Shown here one piece after another: positions 1 to 6,262 of a stretch of DNA of 11,890 nt (position 1 is its first letter; the number at the start of each line of letters is the position of its first letter). Position numbers and translations under genes: made by a program. Source of the stretch: Chloroflexota bacterium (GTDB taxonomy: Bacteria; Chloroflexota; Dehalococcoidia; Bin125); assembly GCA_026705105.1 (NCBI GenBank), contig JAPPBK010000362.1, positions 1-11,890 of the forward strand. The letters run 5' to 3'. The notes under the pieces were generated by a model that saw nothing but the letters and a program-made list of their open reading frames with translations, had not been told where the DNA came from and did no database searches.

Positions 1-48
1 GCTGTCGACGCCATCCTTCTTGGTGACGGGGACGATCCATTTCAACAT
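1..48 (-). CDS. 5' end of a gene running off the left edge; possibly EthD-like
   Basis: An ATG at 46-48 on the minus strand opens a frame that stays open to base 1 and encodes 16 residues, MLKWIVPVTKKDGVDS. It begins 31 bases after the stop of the lyase at 80-1444, on the same strand, so it probably sits in the same operon. The opening hydrophobic strand followed by a basic turn and then Gly resembles the N-terminus of EthD/ferredoxin-like small proteins, which start with a beta strand and a K/R-K-x-G turn. Sixteen residues are too few to assign a family, so that is only a hint. No strong Shine-Dalgarno sequence is visible; a weak GGAA lies upstream. The start and open frame are seen directly, while the operon membership and family are inferred. 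Confidence 0.5.
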   Translation of the reverse strand, partial: MLKWIVPVTKKDGVDS

Positions 49-79
49 GGTGCACTCGATTCCGTAACAGGGGTGTTGC

Positions 80-1444
80 TCAGCTCTGGGCGGAGTCTAG
101 ACCTTCCACGAGCTCGCGCGCCCGTTGGGCCTGCGCTCGGGCGATGTCCCCGCAGGCGCCTGTGTACGAGGCCGGGTCCAGCAAATGGTCGAGCTCCGCC
201 TCCGAGAGATGTCGGCGGACCTCTTCGTCAGCGACCAGCAGATCGCGGAACGAAACCTGCTGCACGGCGGCGTCCTGCGCGTGTTCGTAGACGATGTCGT
301 GGGCGCGCTGACGACCGACGCGCTCGCCCAGCGCGAGCATGATCCGCTCGCTCATGATCAGCCCGCCGGACAGATCGAGATTCTGCCGCATACGCTCAGG
401 TTTCACTTCAATGCCTTCAAACAGCACTGCCATCCGCGAGAGGATGTCGCCGATCAGCTCGATCGAACCGTGGACGACTCGTTCGATCATCACGCTGGTC
501 GAGCCGTCGGCTTCGTGCTCGGTGCGCATGGCGTCGAGCGCGAGCGGGAACAGCGTCGTCACCTGCGCGCACGCGGCGCGGATGTCTTGCGAGAGCTTGG
601 GATTGCGTTTCTGGGGCATCGTGCTGCTGCCCACGGTGCCGGGCGGAACCGGTTCCTCGATCTCGCCGAACTCGGGCTTCATCAGCGTGTACGTCTCGTC
701 GGCGATCTTGCGGCAGGTGGCGGCGAGCATGGCGAGGATGGCGGCGTACTCGGCGTGATGGTCGTGGCTGGTGCGACCGGGGACGGGCATCGGCAGCAGG
801 TCGAGGTGCCGCGCCATGCCTTCCTGGACGGCGAGACCGGGCGCGCCGAATGAGGCGAGCGTGCCGGCTGCGCCGCCCAGCATGGCCACAAAGACTCGCG
901 GTTCCGCGTCGCGCAGACGCTCGACGTGACGGCAGAGTTCGTCGATCCAGGCGCCGACCTTGTAGCCGAAGGTTGCCGGGACGGCGTGTTGGCCGTGCGT
1001 GCGCCCGGCGCAGGGATCGTCGGCGTGGCGCTCTGCCAGAGGTGCGAGCAGGGACAGGATTTGTCCGATCTGTCCCAGGATGATCTCGTGCGCCTTGCGC
1101 AGTTGCAAGATGTCGCCGGTCTGAGTGATGTTCTGCGTCGTCGCGCCCCAGTGGACGTAGCCGCCGATCTCGTCGCCGAGGATGCGGTCCAACTCCCAGA
1201 TCAGCGGGACCAGCGGATGCGCCGTGACAGCCAGAGTTGCCTCAATCTGTGCCATGTCCAGCAGCTCGAGCCGGCAGTGTTCGGCGATCTGCACGGCGGC
1301 GTCGGCGGGAATCATGTCAAGCTCGGCCTCGGCGCGTGCGAGCGCCGCCTCGACGTCGAGCCAGGACTGCCAGCGCGCCTCGCGGGTGAACAGCTCGCGA
1401 ATGCCCGGGTCGGGTACGCGAGAGGCGGTCGGTCGGTGCTGCAT
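80..1444 (-). CDS. Fumarase/aspartase-superfamily lyase (adenylosuccinate lyase / carboxymuconate cycloisomerase type)
   Basis: This 454-residue protein belongs to the superfamily that catalyses beta-eliminations releasing fumarate, or cycloisomerisation in the PcaB branch. All three conserved blocks are present: HWGATTQNITQT (98-109), GRTHGQHAVPATFG (147-160, with His150 the likely general acid) and the signature GSSTMPQKRNP (272-282, with the catalytic serine loop at 273-274). The C-terminus (about 360-435) has a SYTGA block like the PurB/PcaB C-terminal domain. Length fits both PurB and PcaB (about 430-480). The signature reads GSSTMP as in 3-carboxy-cis,cis-muconate cycloisomerases, whereas many PurB proteins have GSSAMP. 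The start is fixed by an AAGGAG Shine-Dalgarno 6 bases before ATG. It is divergent from the CoA-transferase at 1507 and has no purine genes around it, which favours a catabolic role over purine synthesis. The superfamily is certain; the substrate is not. Confidence 0.88.
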   Translation of the reverse strand: MQHRPTASRVPDPGIRELFTREARWQSWLDVEAALARAEAELDMIPADAAVQIAEHCRLELLDMAQIEATLAVTAHPLVPLIWELDRILGDEIGGYVHWGATTQNITQTGDILQLRKAHEIILGQIGQILSLLAPLAERHADDPCAGRTHGQHAVPATFGYKVGAWIDELCRHVERLRDAEPRVFVAMLGGAAGTLASFGAPGLAVQEGMARHLDLLPMPVPGRTSHDHHAEYAAILAMLAATCRKIADETYTLMKPEFGEIEEPVPPGTVGSSTMPQKRNPKLSQDIRAACAQVTTLFPLALDAMRTEHEADGSTSVMIERVVHGSIELIGDILSRMAVLFEGIEVKPERMRQNLDLSGGLIMSERIMLALGERVGRQRAHDIVYEHAQDAAVQQVSFRDLLVADEEVRRHLSEAELDHLLDPASYTGACGDIARAQAQRARELVEGLDSAQS

Positions 1445-1506
1445 GGACGGCTCCTTGGCTGCTGCGGCAAGTAGGATCGGACTGCAAGCTAACGAAGGGG
1501 CAGGCT
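1445..1506. promoter_or_regulatory. Divergent intergenic region between lyase and CoA-transferase genes
   Basis: These 62 bases must carry the start signals for both divergent genes. On the minus strand AAGGAG (complement of 1451-1456) lies 6 bases from the lyase ATG. On the plus strand AAGGGG (1495-1500) lies 6 bases from the CoA-transferase ATG. A TAGGAT (1472-1477) could be a plus-strand -10 element, but no convincing -35 sits at the right distance. The ribosome-binding sites are clear; the promoters are inferred from gene orientation. Confidence 0.5.
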
Positions 1507-2721
1507 ATGGTTGCGCCGCTCGAGGGAATCCGGGTTGTGGAGGTGGCAAACTGGCTCGCCGCGCCGTCGGCGGCAGCGCTGATGGCCGATCTGGGCGCCG
1601 ACGTGGTCAAGGTCGAGCATCCGGGCGGCGATGCCTGGCGCACGACGTTGATGCGCGGCCAGAAGGCGGACTTTGATCCCGAGACCGATGTCGACGCCGC
1701 CTTCGAGTTGGACAACCGGGGCAAGCGCGGCGTGGCGCTGTCGCTGGAGCGTCCCGGCGCGAGCGAAACGGTCAAGCGAATGGTCGCCGATGCCGACATC
1801 TTCATCACCAATCTCACGGCGCCGCGAATCGAGCGGTACGACCTGTCGCGCGAGTCACTGGCGGGGGTCAATTCCGGTCTGATCTACGTCGTGCTGACCG
1901 GCTACGGCACGCGCGGGCCCGACCAGGCCAAGACCGCGTTCGACTACTCGGCCTTCTGGTCGAGGTCGGGGATCATGAGCCTGATCGGCGAACCGGGCGG
2001 GCCGCCGATGCCCTGCCGTCCGGGACAGGGCGACCACGCGACCGCGCTCAACCTGCTCGCGGGCACGCTGGCGGCGCTGCGATTGCGCGACATGACGGGC
2101 GAAGGACAGTACGTCGAGGTGACGCTGCAGCGTACGGGGGCCTGGACGATCGGCTCGGATGTTTCGGCAGCGCTGATCACCGAACAGCAGCCGCAGCGAA
2201 TCAATCGCGTGCAGCCTGGTAATCCGCTGTTCAACTCCTACGAAACCGCCGACGGGCGCTGGTTGATGCTGGTGATGCCGACCGGCGATCGCTATTGGCA
2301 GCCGACCTGCCAGGCGCTGGGTCGGGAGGACCTGGCCGCGGACGAACGCTACGCCACTCTGCTCGGGCGATCGCAACACACCTCTGAGCTGACATCGGAG
2401 ATTGGCGCGACTCTCCGCTCCAGGCCGCTAGCGGAGTGGATTCCGAGGCTGGACGCGGAAGCCTTGACCTGGGCTCCGGTCGCCGAGTTGCCCGAGCTGA
2501 TTGAAGATCCACAGATGGAGAAGATGAACGCCTGGAGCATGATCGACGGCGCGGAGGGCCGCTTCCGCACGCTCAACACGCCGTTTGAGATCGCGGGCGC
2601 CGATATCGGGCCGCGAGGTCCGGCGCCCAAGACCGGACAGCACACTCACGACGTGCTGCGCGAGACGGGATTGTCGGACGATGAGATCGCGGCGCTGGCC
2701 GAGAGCGGCGCGCTGGGATGA
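1507..2721 (+). CDS. CaiB/BaiF family (class III) CoA-transferase
   Basis: The 404-residue product is a family III CoA-transferase, which moves CoA between a CoA thioester and a free carboxylic acid through an aspartyl-CoA intermediate. The N-terminus PLEGIRVVEVANWLAAP followed by LGADVVKVEHPGGD (about 4-42) is the family's Rossmann-like opening. Asp176 in the GQGDHATA segment aligns with the catalytic aspartate of formyl-CoA transferase (Asp169). Later family landmarks include TGEGQYVEVTL (about 198-208) and the C-terminal GQHTHDVLRETGLSDDEI. Length is normal (about 390-430). The ATG follows AAGGGG at 6 bases. It is followed 18 bases later, in the same reading frame, by an acyl-CoA-dehydrogenase homologue, so the two probably form an operon that activates and then oxidises or modifies a carboxylic acid. 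Family is secure; donor and acceptor (succinyl-CoA, formyl-CoA and others) cannot be read from sequence. Confidence 0.93.
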   Translation: MVAPLEGIRVVEVANWLAAPSAAALMADLGADVVKVEHPGGDAWRTTLMRGQKADFDPETDVDAAFELDNRGKRGVALSLERPGASETVKRMVADADIFITNLTAPRIERYDLSRESLAGVNSGLIYVVLTGYGTRGPDQAKTAFDYSAFWSRSGIMSLIGEPGGPPMPCRPGQGDHATALNLLAGTLAALRLRDMTGEGQYVEVTLQRTGAWTIGSDVSAALITEQQPQRINRVQPGNPLFNSYETADGRWLMLVMPTGDRYWQPTCQALGREDLAADERYATLLGRSQHTSELTSEIGATLRSRPLAEWIPRLDAEALTWAPVAELPELIEDPQMEKMNAWSMIDGAEGRFRTLNTPFEIAGADIGPRGPAPKTGQHTHDVLRETGLSDDEIAALAESGALG

Positions 2722-2739
2722 GCGGATGGTGAATGGACC

Positions 2740-3888
2740 GTGAGCGAAGCACTCGATCTCATCGTTCTGGCCGTTCGCCGCTTCGTCCGCAACGAAATCT
2801 GGCTGCAGGAGCGCCGAATCGACGCCAACGCCGCGCACCTGCCCGACGATGTCTTCGACACGTTGCTCATGCGGGCGGGCGAGCTCGGCATTGATCACCT
2901 GATGGCGCCGCGCGGCGCGTCGGTGGGTCCGCAGATCGATCTTCCCGACGCAGATCGACTGCGTATCGCCGAAGAGCTCTCCCAGCATCGGGCCGGCGCG
3001 CTCAATCCTGCGTACGGACTGTTTGATCCCGATCCGCCGGCGCAGCTCTACGCCGGCAGCGACGAACAGCGTGAGCGATTCCTGGAGCCGCTGTTGCGCC
3101 GCGAGGCGTCGTGCTTCCGCGGAGTGGAAGACCCTGATCTGGCCTTCCTGCCCACGGACGCAGTGCGGATCCGGGCGCAGAAGCACCCGTTGGGCTGGAT
3201 GCTGGACGGCACCAAGCTGTTCGTCTCCGACGCCGCCAATGCCGACTTCGGCATCGTCTACTGCAACACCGAGGCAACGCCCGGGGAGCGGTCGGGAGTC
3301 TCGGCGCTCGTAGTCGAGAGCGATCGAGTCGGGTTCCAGCGCTGGCGATCCTGGCCGACGCTTGCGACCGGACGCGACACGATGGAACTCAACCTCTCGG
3401 CGGTCAAGCTGCCGGAGTCGAACGCGCTGGGCGAGATCAACGCAGGGCCGTCGTTTGCCAACGACCTGGTACTGCGGCGACGACTGTTTACCGCGGCGCA
3501 TCTGACCGGCATCGCGTCGGCGGCTCAGGACATGTGCCGAGGCGTGGTCTGGTCCCGTCGCGAGCATGGCGCGCCGCTGGCGCAGGGTGAACGGGCCAGA
3601 CTCGCGCTCGCCGACAACGAGATTGCCGCGTCCGCGTCCCGCGCGCTCTATCTATCCGCGGCGGACCGGTTCGAGGAATTGGCGCTCCCCTCGCTGGCCT
3701 TCGCGCTGGATGCCGCCAGCTCGGTGGTCGCGCGTGCGATGGACCTGCACGGTCCGGCCGGCGGATCGGCGGATCTGCCCCTGGAGCGCTGGTCGCGAGA
3801 ACTCCGCTGGATGTCGTTGAGCGGCAGCGGGGCAGACCAGCATCGGCTGGCGATTGCTCAACTCCTTACGTCGACGTTCAAGAAGTAG
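2740..3888 (+). CDS. Acyl-CoA-dehydrogenase-family protein lacking the canonical catalytic base
   Basis: The 382-residue protein has the acyl-CoA dehydrogenase layout: helical N-terminal domain (about 1-125), beta domain (about 125-235, with GWMLDGTKLFVSD at 152-164 matching the usual G-W-x-L-x-G-x-K-x-F segment) and C-terminal helical domain. SRREHGAPLAQ (272-282) corresponds to the R-x-x-F-G motif, with His replacing Phe. HGPAGGSADLPLERWSREL (337-355) matches the HGG-to-PVERYYRD region. The catalytic Glu of the medium-chain type (in the EGT motif) falls at Gly362 in SGSG (361-364). The alternative helix position used by isovaleryl-CoA dehydrogenase aligns near Arg247, so I see no obvious catalytic acid. 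Start is GTG with a GGATGG-like site 10 bases upstream; an in-frame stop at 2719 rules out a longer N-terminus. It likely forms an operon with the CoA-transferase. It may be a flavoprotein of changed chemistry or a partner subunit. The fold is confident; activity is unknown. Confidence 0.8.
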   Translation: MSEALDLIVLAVRRFVRNEIWLQERRIDANAAHLPDDVFDTLLMRAGELGIDHLMAPRGASVGPQIDLPDADRLRIAEELSQHRAGALNPAYGLFDPDPPAQLYAGSDEQRERFLEPLLRREASCFRGVEDPDLAFLPTDAVRIRAQKHPLGWMLDGTKLFVSDAANADFGIVYCNTEATPGERSGVSALVVESDRVGFQRWRSWPTLATGRDTMELNLSAVKLPESNALGEINAGPSFANDLVLRRRLFTAAHLTGIASAAQDMCRGVVWSRREHGAPLAQGERARLALADNEIAASASRALYLSAADRFEELALPSLAFALDAASSVVARAMDLHGPAGGSADLPLERWSRELRWMSLSGSGADQHRLAIAQLLTSTFKK

Positions 3889-5082
3889 CTACGAGTCGAG
3901 ATCGGGAAGCGGATCGAGCGCGTCGGCGGCGATCAGTTCGAGGCCGCGCGGCGTGATCGGCGGATTGTGCAGCGGTCCTCGCACGTCGCGGTAGTAACGC
4001 TCCAGCGGCTGCGAGCGGTGCAAGGACACGCCGCCGACCAGCCTCATGCAGCGGTCGACCACATCGACGGCGCTGTCGCCGGCGTGCAACTTGGCCGCGG
4101 CGACTCGCGGACCGAGCTTGTATCGCTGCTCGTTATCGAGTCGATCCCATGCCGCTGCGGTCTCATCCAGCAGCGCCCGAGCCGACATCAGCCGCAGGTC
4201 GATCTCGCCGACCTGGGCGCGCACGGTTGGAATGCTGCCGATCGGGCCGGGCGCACCCGTGGGCCGCCGATGACGCGCGAACTCGACCGTGTAGTCCCGC
4301 GCGGCCTCAGCGACGCCCAACGAGGCCGCCGCGACGAGCAGCGCGAACCAGGCGAAGTCACCGTGACGCTGTCCAGCCTGGGACGGATCCTGGCGAACCA
4401 GAAACTCGTCGTCCGTCACCGCGACGTTGTCGTACCAGACATCGTGAGAGCCGGTTGAGCGCAGCCCGACCACATCCCAGGTTTCCTCGATCCGCAGGCC
4501 CGGCGAATCTCGATGCACGGCCACTCGAGCGAGCGTCCCGGAGCCGTCTTCGACCGCGCAGTAGGTCAGGAACCAGGTCAAGGCCGGCGCCAGCGTAGTG
4601 AAGGACTTGCGCCCGTTGATCCGCCAGCGCCCGGGGCCGTCAGGCGTGAGCGCCGTCTGGGGGCGTCCGCCGCCCTGCGGCGATCCGAGATCGGGTTCCG
4701 TGGCGACCTGGTTGCAGAGCGCGCCGTCCTCGACGACGGAGCGGAAGATGCGCTCGCGCAACCGGTCCGGCCAGTTGCGATTCGAACGCTCGGATCCGAC
4801 CGACATCAGGTGCATGCCGCAGGAGAAGGCGAGCGCCATGTCGATCTTGGCCAGCGCCGTCTGCGCGGCGACGAGATCGGTCAGCGAGCACTCGGCGCCG
4901 CCGTATTCACGCGGGATGGGCGCAGAGAACCATCCGATCTCGCGCAGCAACTCGAACGACGCAAACGGAAACGAGGCCTCGCGATCATGCGTGATCGCGA
5001 GATCCGCCAGTCGCTCCCGATGCGGAGCCAGTCGCTCGATCAGTTCCCTTCCGGCGTCACTCGCAGCAGGAAGGGATGACAT
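3889..5082 (-). CDS. Acyl-CoA-dehydrogenase-fold flavoprotein (HxPP-type C-terminus, no catalytic Glu)
   Basis: This 397-residue protein has the acyl-CoA dehydrogenase fold. The N-terminal domain includes IPREYGGAECSLTDLV (56-71). ATEPDLGSPQGG (127-138) corresponds to the T-E-P-x-x-G-S-D FAD-proximal segment. GRWRINGRKSFTT (151-163) leads the beta domain, and the C-terminus carries GGVSLHRSQPLERYYRDVR (350-368). After that helix the sequence reads GPLHNPPITP, so the residue aligned with the medium-chain catalytic Glu is Pro374. The isovaleryl-type position aligns near Phe246. This HxPP ending is typical of a widespread subgroup that includes flavin-dependent monooxygenases of the DszC/SfnC type, so oxygenation rather than dehydrogenation is possible. 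ATG is 17 bases after the HU stop, with no clear Shine-Dalgarno, suggesting cotranscription with or coupling to the HU gene. Its stop abuts the stop of the convergent gene. Fold is confident; reaction is inferred. Confidence 0.85.
   Translation of the reverse strand: MSSLPAASDAGRELIERLAPHRERLADLAITHDREASFPFASFELLREIGWFSAPIPREYGGAECSLTDLVAAQTALAKIDMALAFSCGMHLMSVGSERSNRNWPDRLRERIFRSVVEDGALCNQVATEPDLGSPQGGGRPQTALTPDGPGRWRINGRKSFTTLAPALTWFLTYCAVEDGSGTLARVAVHRDSPGLRIEETWDVVGLRSTGSHDVWYDNVAVTDDEFLVRQDPSQAGQRHGDFAWFALLVAAASLGVAEAARDYTVEFARHRRPTGAPGPIGSIPTVRAQVGEIDLRLMSARALLDETAAAWDRLDNEQRYKLGPRVAAAKLHAGDSAVDVVDRCMRLVGGVSLHRSQPLERYYRDVRGPLHNPPITPRGLELIAADALDPLPDLDS
4978..5001. repeat. Perfect 10-bp inverted repeat with 4-base loop inside coding sequence
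   Basis: CTCGCGATCA, then TGCG, then TGATCGCGAG form a perfect 10-bp stem with a tetraloop. It lies within codons 28-35 (residues LAITHDRE) of the minus-strand flavoprotein gene. I found no second copy in the window. It has no U-tract, so it is not a normal terminator. It could slow early elongation or serve as a protein-binding palindrome, or it could be a chance product of codon use. Confidence 0.6.
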
Positions 5083-5099
5083 GGGGATCGCCGTGGTGG

Positions 5100-5417
5100 C
5101 TAGAGCACGTCGCGGAGGCGCTTGAGCGCTCGCACGCGTACCTTTCCGCGGTCCAACGCAGGTCGCGCGGCGATCGTGATGGTCTCGCCGGTGGCCGGGT
5201 TCCGACCCTCTCGCTCGGGGCGCGCCGTCTGCGCGACGATGTCCACCTTGATCAATCCCGCGACGGTCACCGAGCCTGGGCCTCCGCTTGCCAGATCTTC
5301 CAGCACGACATCGGCGAGCCCATCAAGCACCTCATTGACATCGCGGCTCGCGATCCCCGTCTTCTCCTCGATCGCCCTTGCCATCTGGACCTTCGTCTTC
5401 GGCTTGTCGTTTGCCAT
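5100..5417 (-). CDS. HU/IHF-family DNA-binding protein
   Basis: The 105-residue product is a nucleoid-associated HU/IHF-type protein that dimerises and bends DNA. The N-terminal helices hold the pattern around TKVQMARAIEEKTG (8-21) and VNEVLDGLADVVLEDL (27-42). A GGPGSVTVAGLIKVDI segment (45-60) follows. The DNA-binding arm has GRNPATGETITI (71-82) and ends in ARPALDRGKVRVRALKRL. The arm motif R-N-P-x-T-G, with Pro intercalating at the bend, is the HU hallmark. The GPG insertion and basic tail resemble a longer HU subgroup than E. coli HupA/B (90 residues). ATG at 5415-5417 is preceded by a weak AGGG. The gene lies 17 bases upstream of the acyl-CoA-dehydrogenase-fold gene on the same strand, and is divergent from the methyltransferase. 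HU genes are often autoregulated; the upstream tandem repeat could matter. Family assignment is secure. Confidence 0.93.
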   Translation of the reverse strand: MANDKPKTKVQMARAIEEKTGIASRDVNEVLDGLADVVLEDLASGGPGSVTVAGLIKVDIVAQTARPEREGRNPATGETITIAARPALDRGKVRVRALKRLRDVL

Positions 5418-5554
5418 GTCCCTGCGCTTTCTTAGCTCTCGGATCCGTGTCGGATCTGTGTACTGAGACTTCGACTAAGTTCGCAGTGTGATTGGGATCG
5501 GACAATCGCGCAAGCGCTTCGGAGACGTTGGATGCTTCGGATAGTGTGCGGTGT
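5418..5554. promoter_or_regulatory. Divergent intergenic region between HU and O-methyltransferase genes
   Basis: This is the longest gap in the window (137 bases, taking the methyltransferase ATG at 5555). It should contain promoters for both divergent genes. It carries an 11-bp tandem repeat (5439-5460) and two copies of GCTTCGGA about 18 bases apart (around 5516 and 5534). TAGTGT at 5542-5547 ends 7 bases before the methyltransferase ATG, the spacing expected of a -10 element on a leaderless transcript, and no Shine-Dalgarno is visible there. No good -35 was found, so the promoter positions are only suggestions. Confidence 0.4.
5439..5460. repeat. Tandem 11-bp direct repeat upstream of the HU gene
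   Basis: TCGGATCCGTG is followed immediately by TCGGATCTGTG, identical except for one base. The pair begins about 22 bases upstream of the HU start codon, where the promoter or 5' leader should be. An 11-bp period is close to one helical turn, so two copies would face the same side of the DNA, as in many operators. Function is inferred only from position and spacing. Confidence 0.45.
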
Positions 5555-6217
5555 ATGAGTTCGATTCGTTCCATCACAGTCACTGAGGACCTCGCGGCGT
5601 ACATGGAGGAGGCTTCGACCAGGGAGGATGACATCTGGCGGCGCCTCCGTGCGGAGACCTCGGTGTTGCCTGCGAGCGGCATGCAGATCGGCGCCGATCA
5701 GGCGCGGCTGCTGGGCTGGCTGGTCCGACTGATCGGCGCGCGCCGGACGCTGGAGATTGGCACCTTCACCGGCGCGTCTGCGCTGGCTGTCGCCCAGGCG
5801 TTGCCGGACGACGGCCGCGTCGTCGCCTGCGACGTGAGCGACGAGTGGACCTCGATCGCGCGGCGCTACTGGGCCGAAGCCGGAGTCGCCGACAAGATTG
5901 AACTGCGTCTCGGCCCCGCGCTCGACACGCTCGGCAAGCTGCGTCGAGAAGGCGGGGGCAAGTTCGACTTCTCCTTCATCGATGCGGACAAGGAGCCGGT
6001 CTGGAGTTACTTCGAGGCCGTGCTTGACCTGCTGCGTCCGGGCGGTGTGATCGCCGTCGACAACACGCTGTGGGGCGGGCAGGTCGCCAATCCCGAGCCG
6101 AACGATACGGACACGAACGCGATCGACGCATTCAACCGGCGAGTGACCGACGACCCGCGCGTCGATTCAGTACAGCTCACAGTCGGCGACGGACTGACCC
6201 TGTTGCTGAAGCGATAG
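5555..6217 (+). CDS. Class I SAM-dependent O-methyltransferase (catechol / caffeoyl-CoA type)
   Basis: Taking the ATG at 5555, the product has 220 residues, the usual size for bacterial enzymes of this cation-dependent family. SAM motif I is LEIGTFTGAS (66-75), with the acidic ribose-binding residue near Asp93. FIDADKE (141-147) supplies the metal-binding Asp143, and AVDNTLWGGQV (167-177) supplies Asp169 and Asn170, the other metal ligands. The enzyme would transfer a methyl group from SAM to a hydroxyl of a catechol-like or similar small molecule in the cytoplasm. A TTG at 5492 would add 21 residues, but these are low in family similarity, so ATG is preferred. The gene stands alone, divergent from HU and convergent with ppc. 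Specificity cannot be read: the family includes catechol, CoA-ester and antibiotic-intermediate methyltransferases. Confidence 0.9.
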   Translation: MSSIRSITVTEDLAAYMEEASTREDDIWRRLRAETSVLPASGMQIGADQARLLGWLVRLIGARRTLEIGTFTGASALAVAQALPDDGRVVACDVSDEWTSIARRYWAEAGVADKIELRLGPALDTLGKLRREGGGKFDFSFIDADKEPVWSYFEAVLDLLRPGGVIAVDNTLWGGQVANPEPNDTDTNAIDAFNRRVTDDPRVDSVQLTVGDGLTLLLKR

Positions 6218-6262
6218 CGTCGTTCCTCCGGCAACGGATGTCTCGCATCACGGCGCAGTGAG

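Noticed and set aside
125..853. Plus-strand open frame (242 codons) opposite the lyase
   Set aside because: It is antisense to the conserved lyase C-terminal half, with His/Arg-rich translation and no motif.
2428..3567. Long minus-strand open frame (379 codons) opposite the CoA-transferase and acyl-CoA-dehydrogenase genes
   Set aside because: It spans two well-supported plus-strand genes, its translation is rich in Arg with no recognisable motif, and such frames are expected opposite GC-rich codons.
5492..5554. TTG-initiated extension of the O-methyltransferase
   Set aside because: It adds 21 residues with no family similarity and no ribosome-binding site; ATG 5555 gives the typical 220-residue length.
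6218..6262. Possible terminator between the methyltransferase and ppc
   Set aside because: Only a 4-bp CGTT/AACG pairing (6221-6236) with no T-run on either strand; too weak to call.
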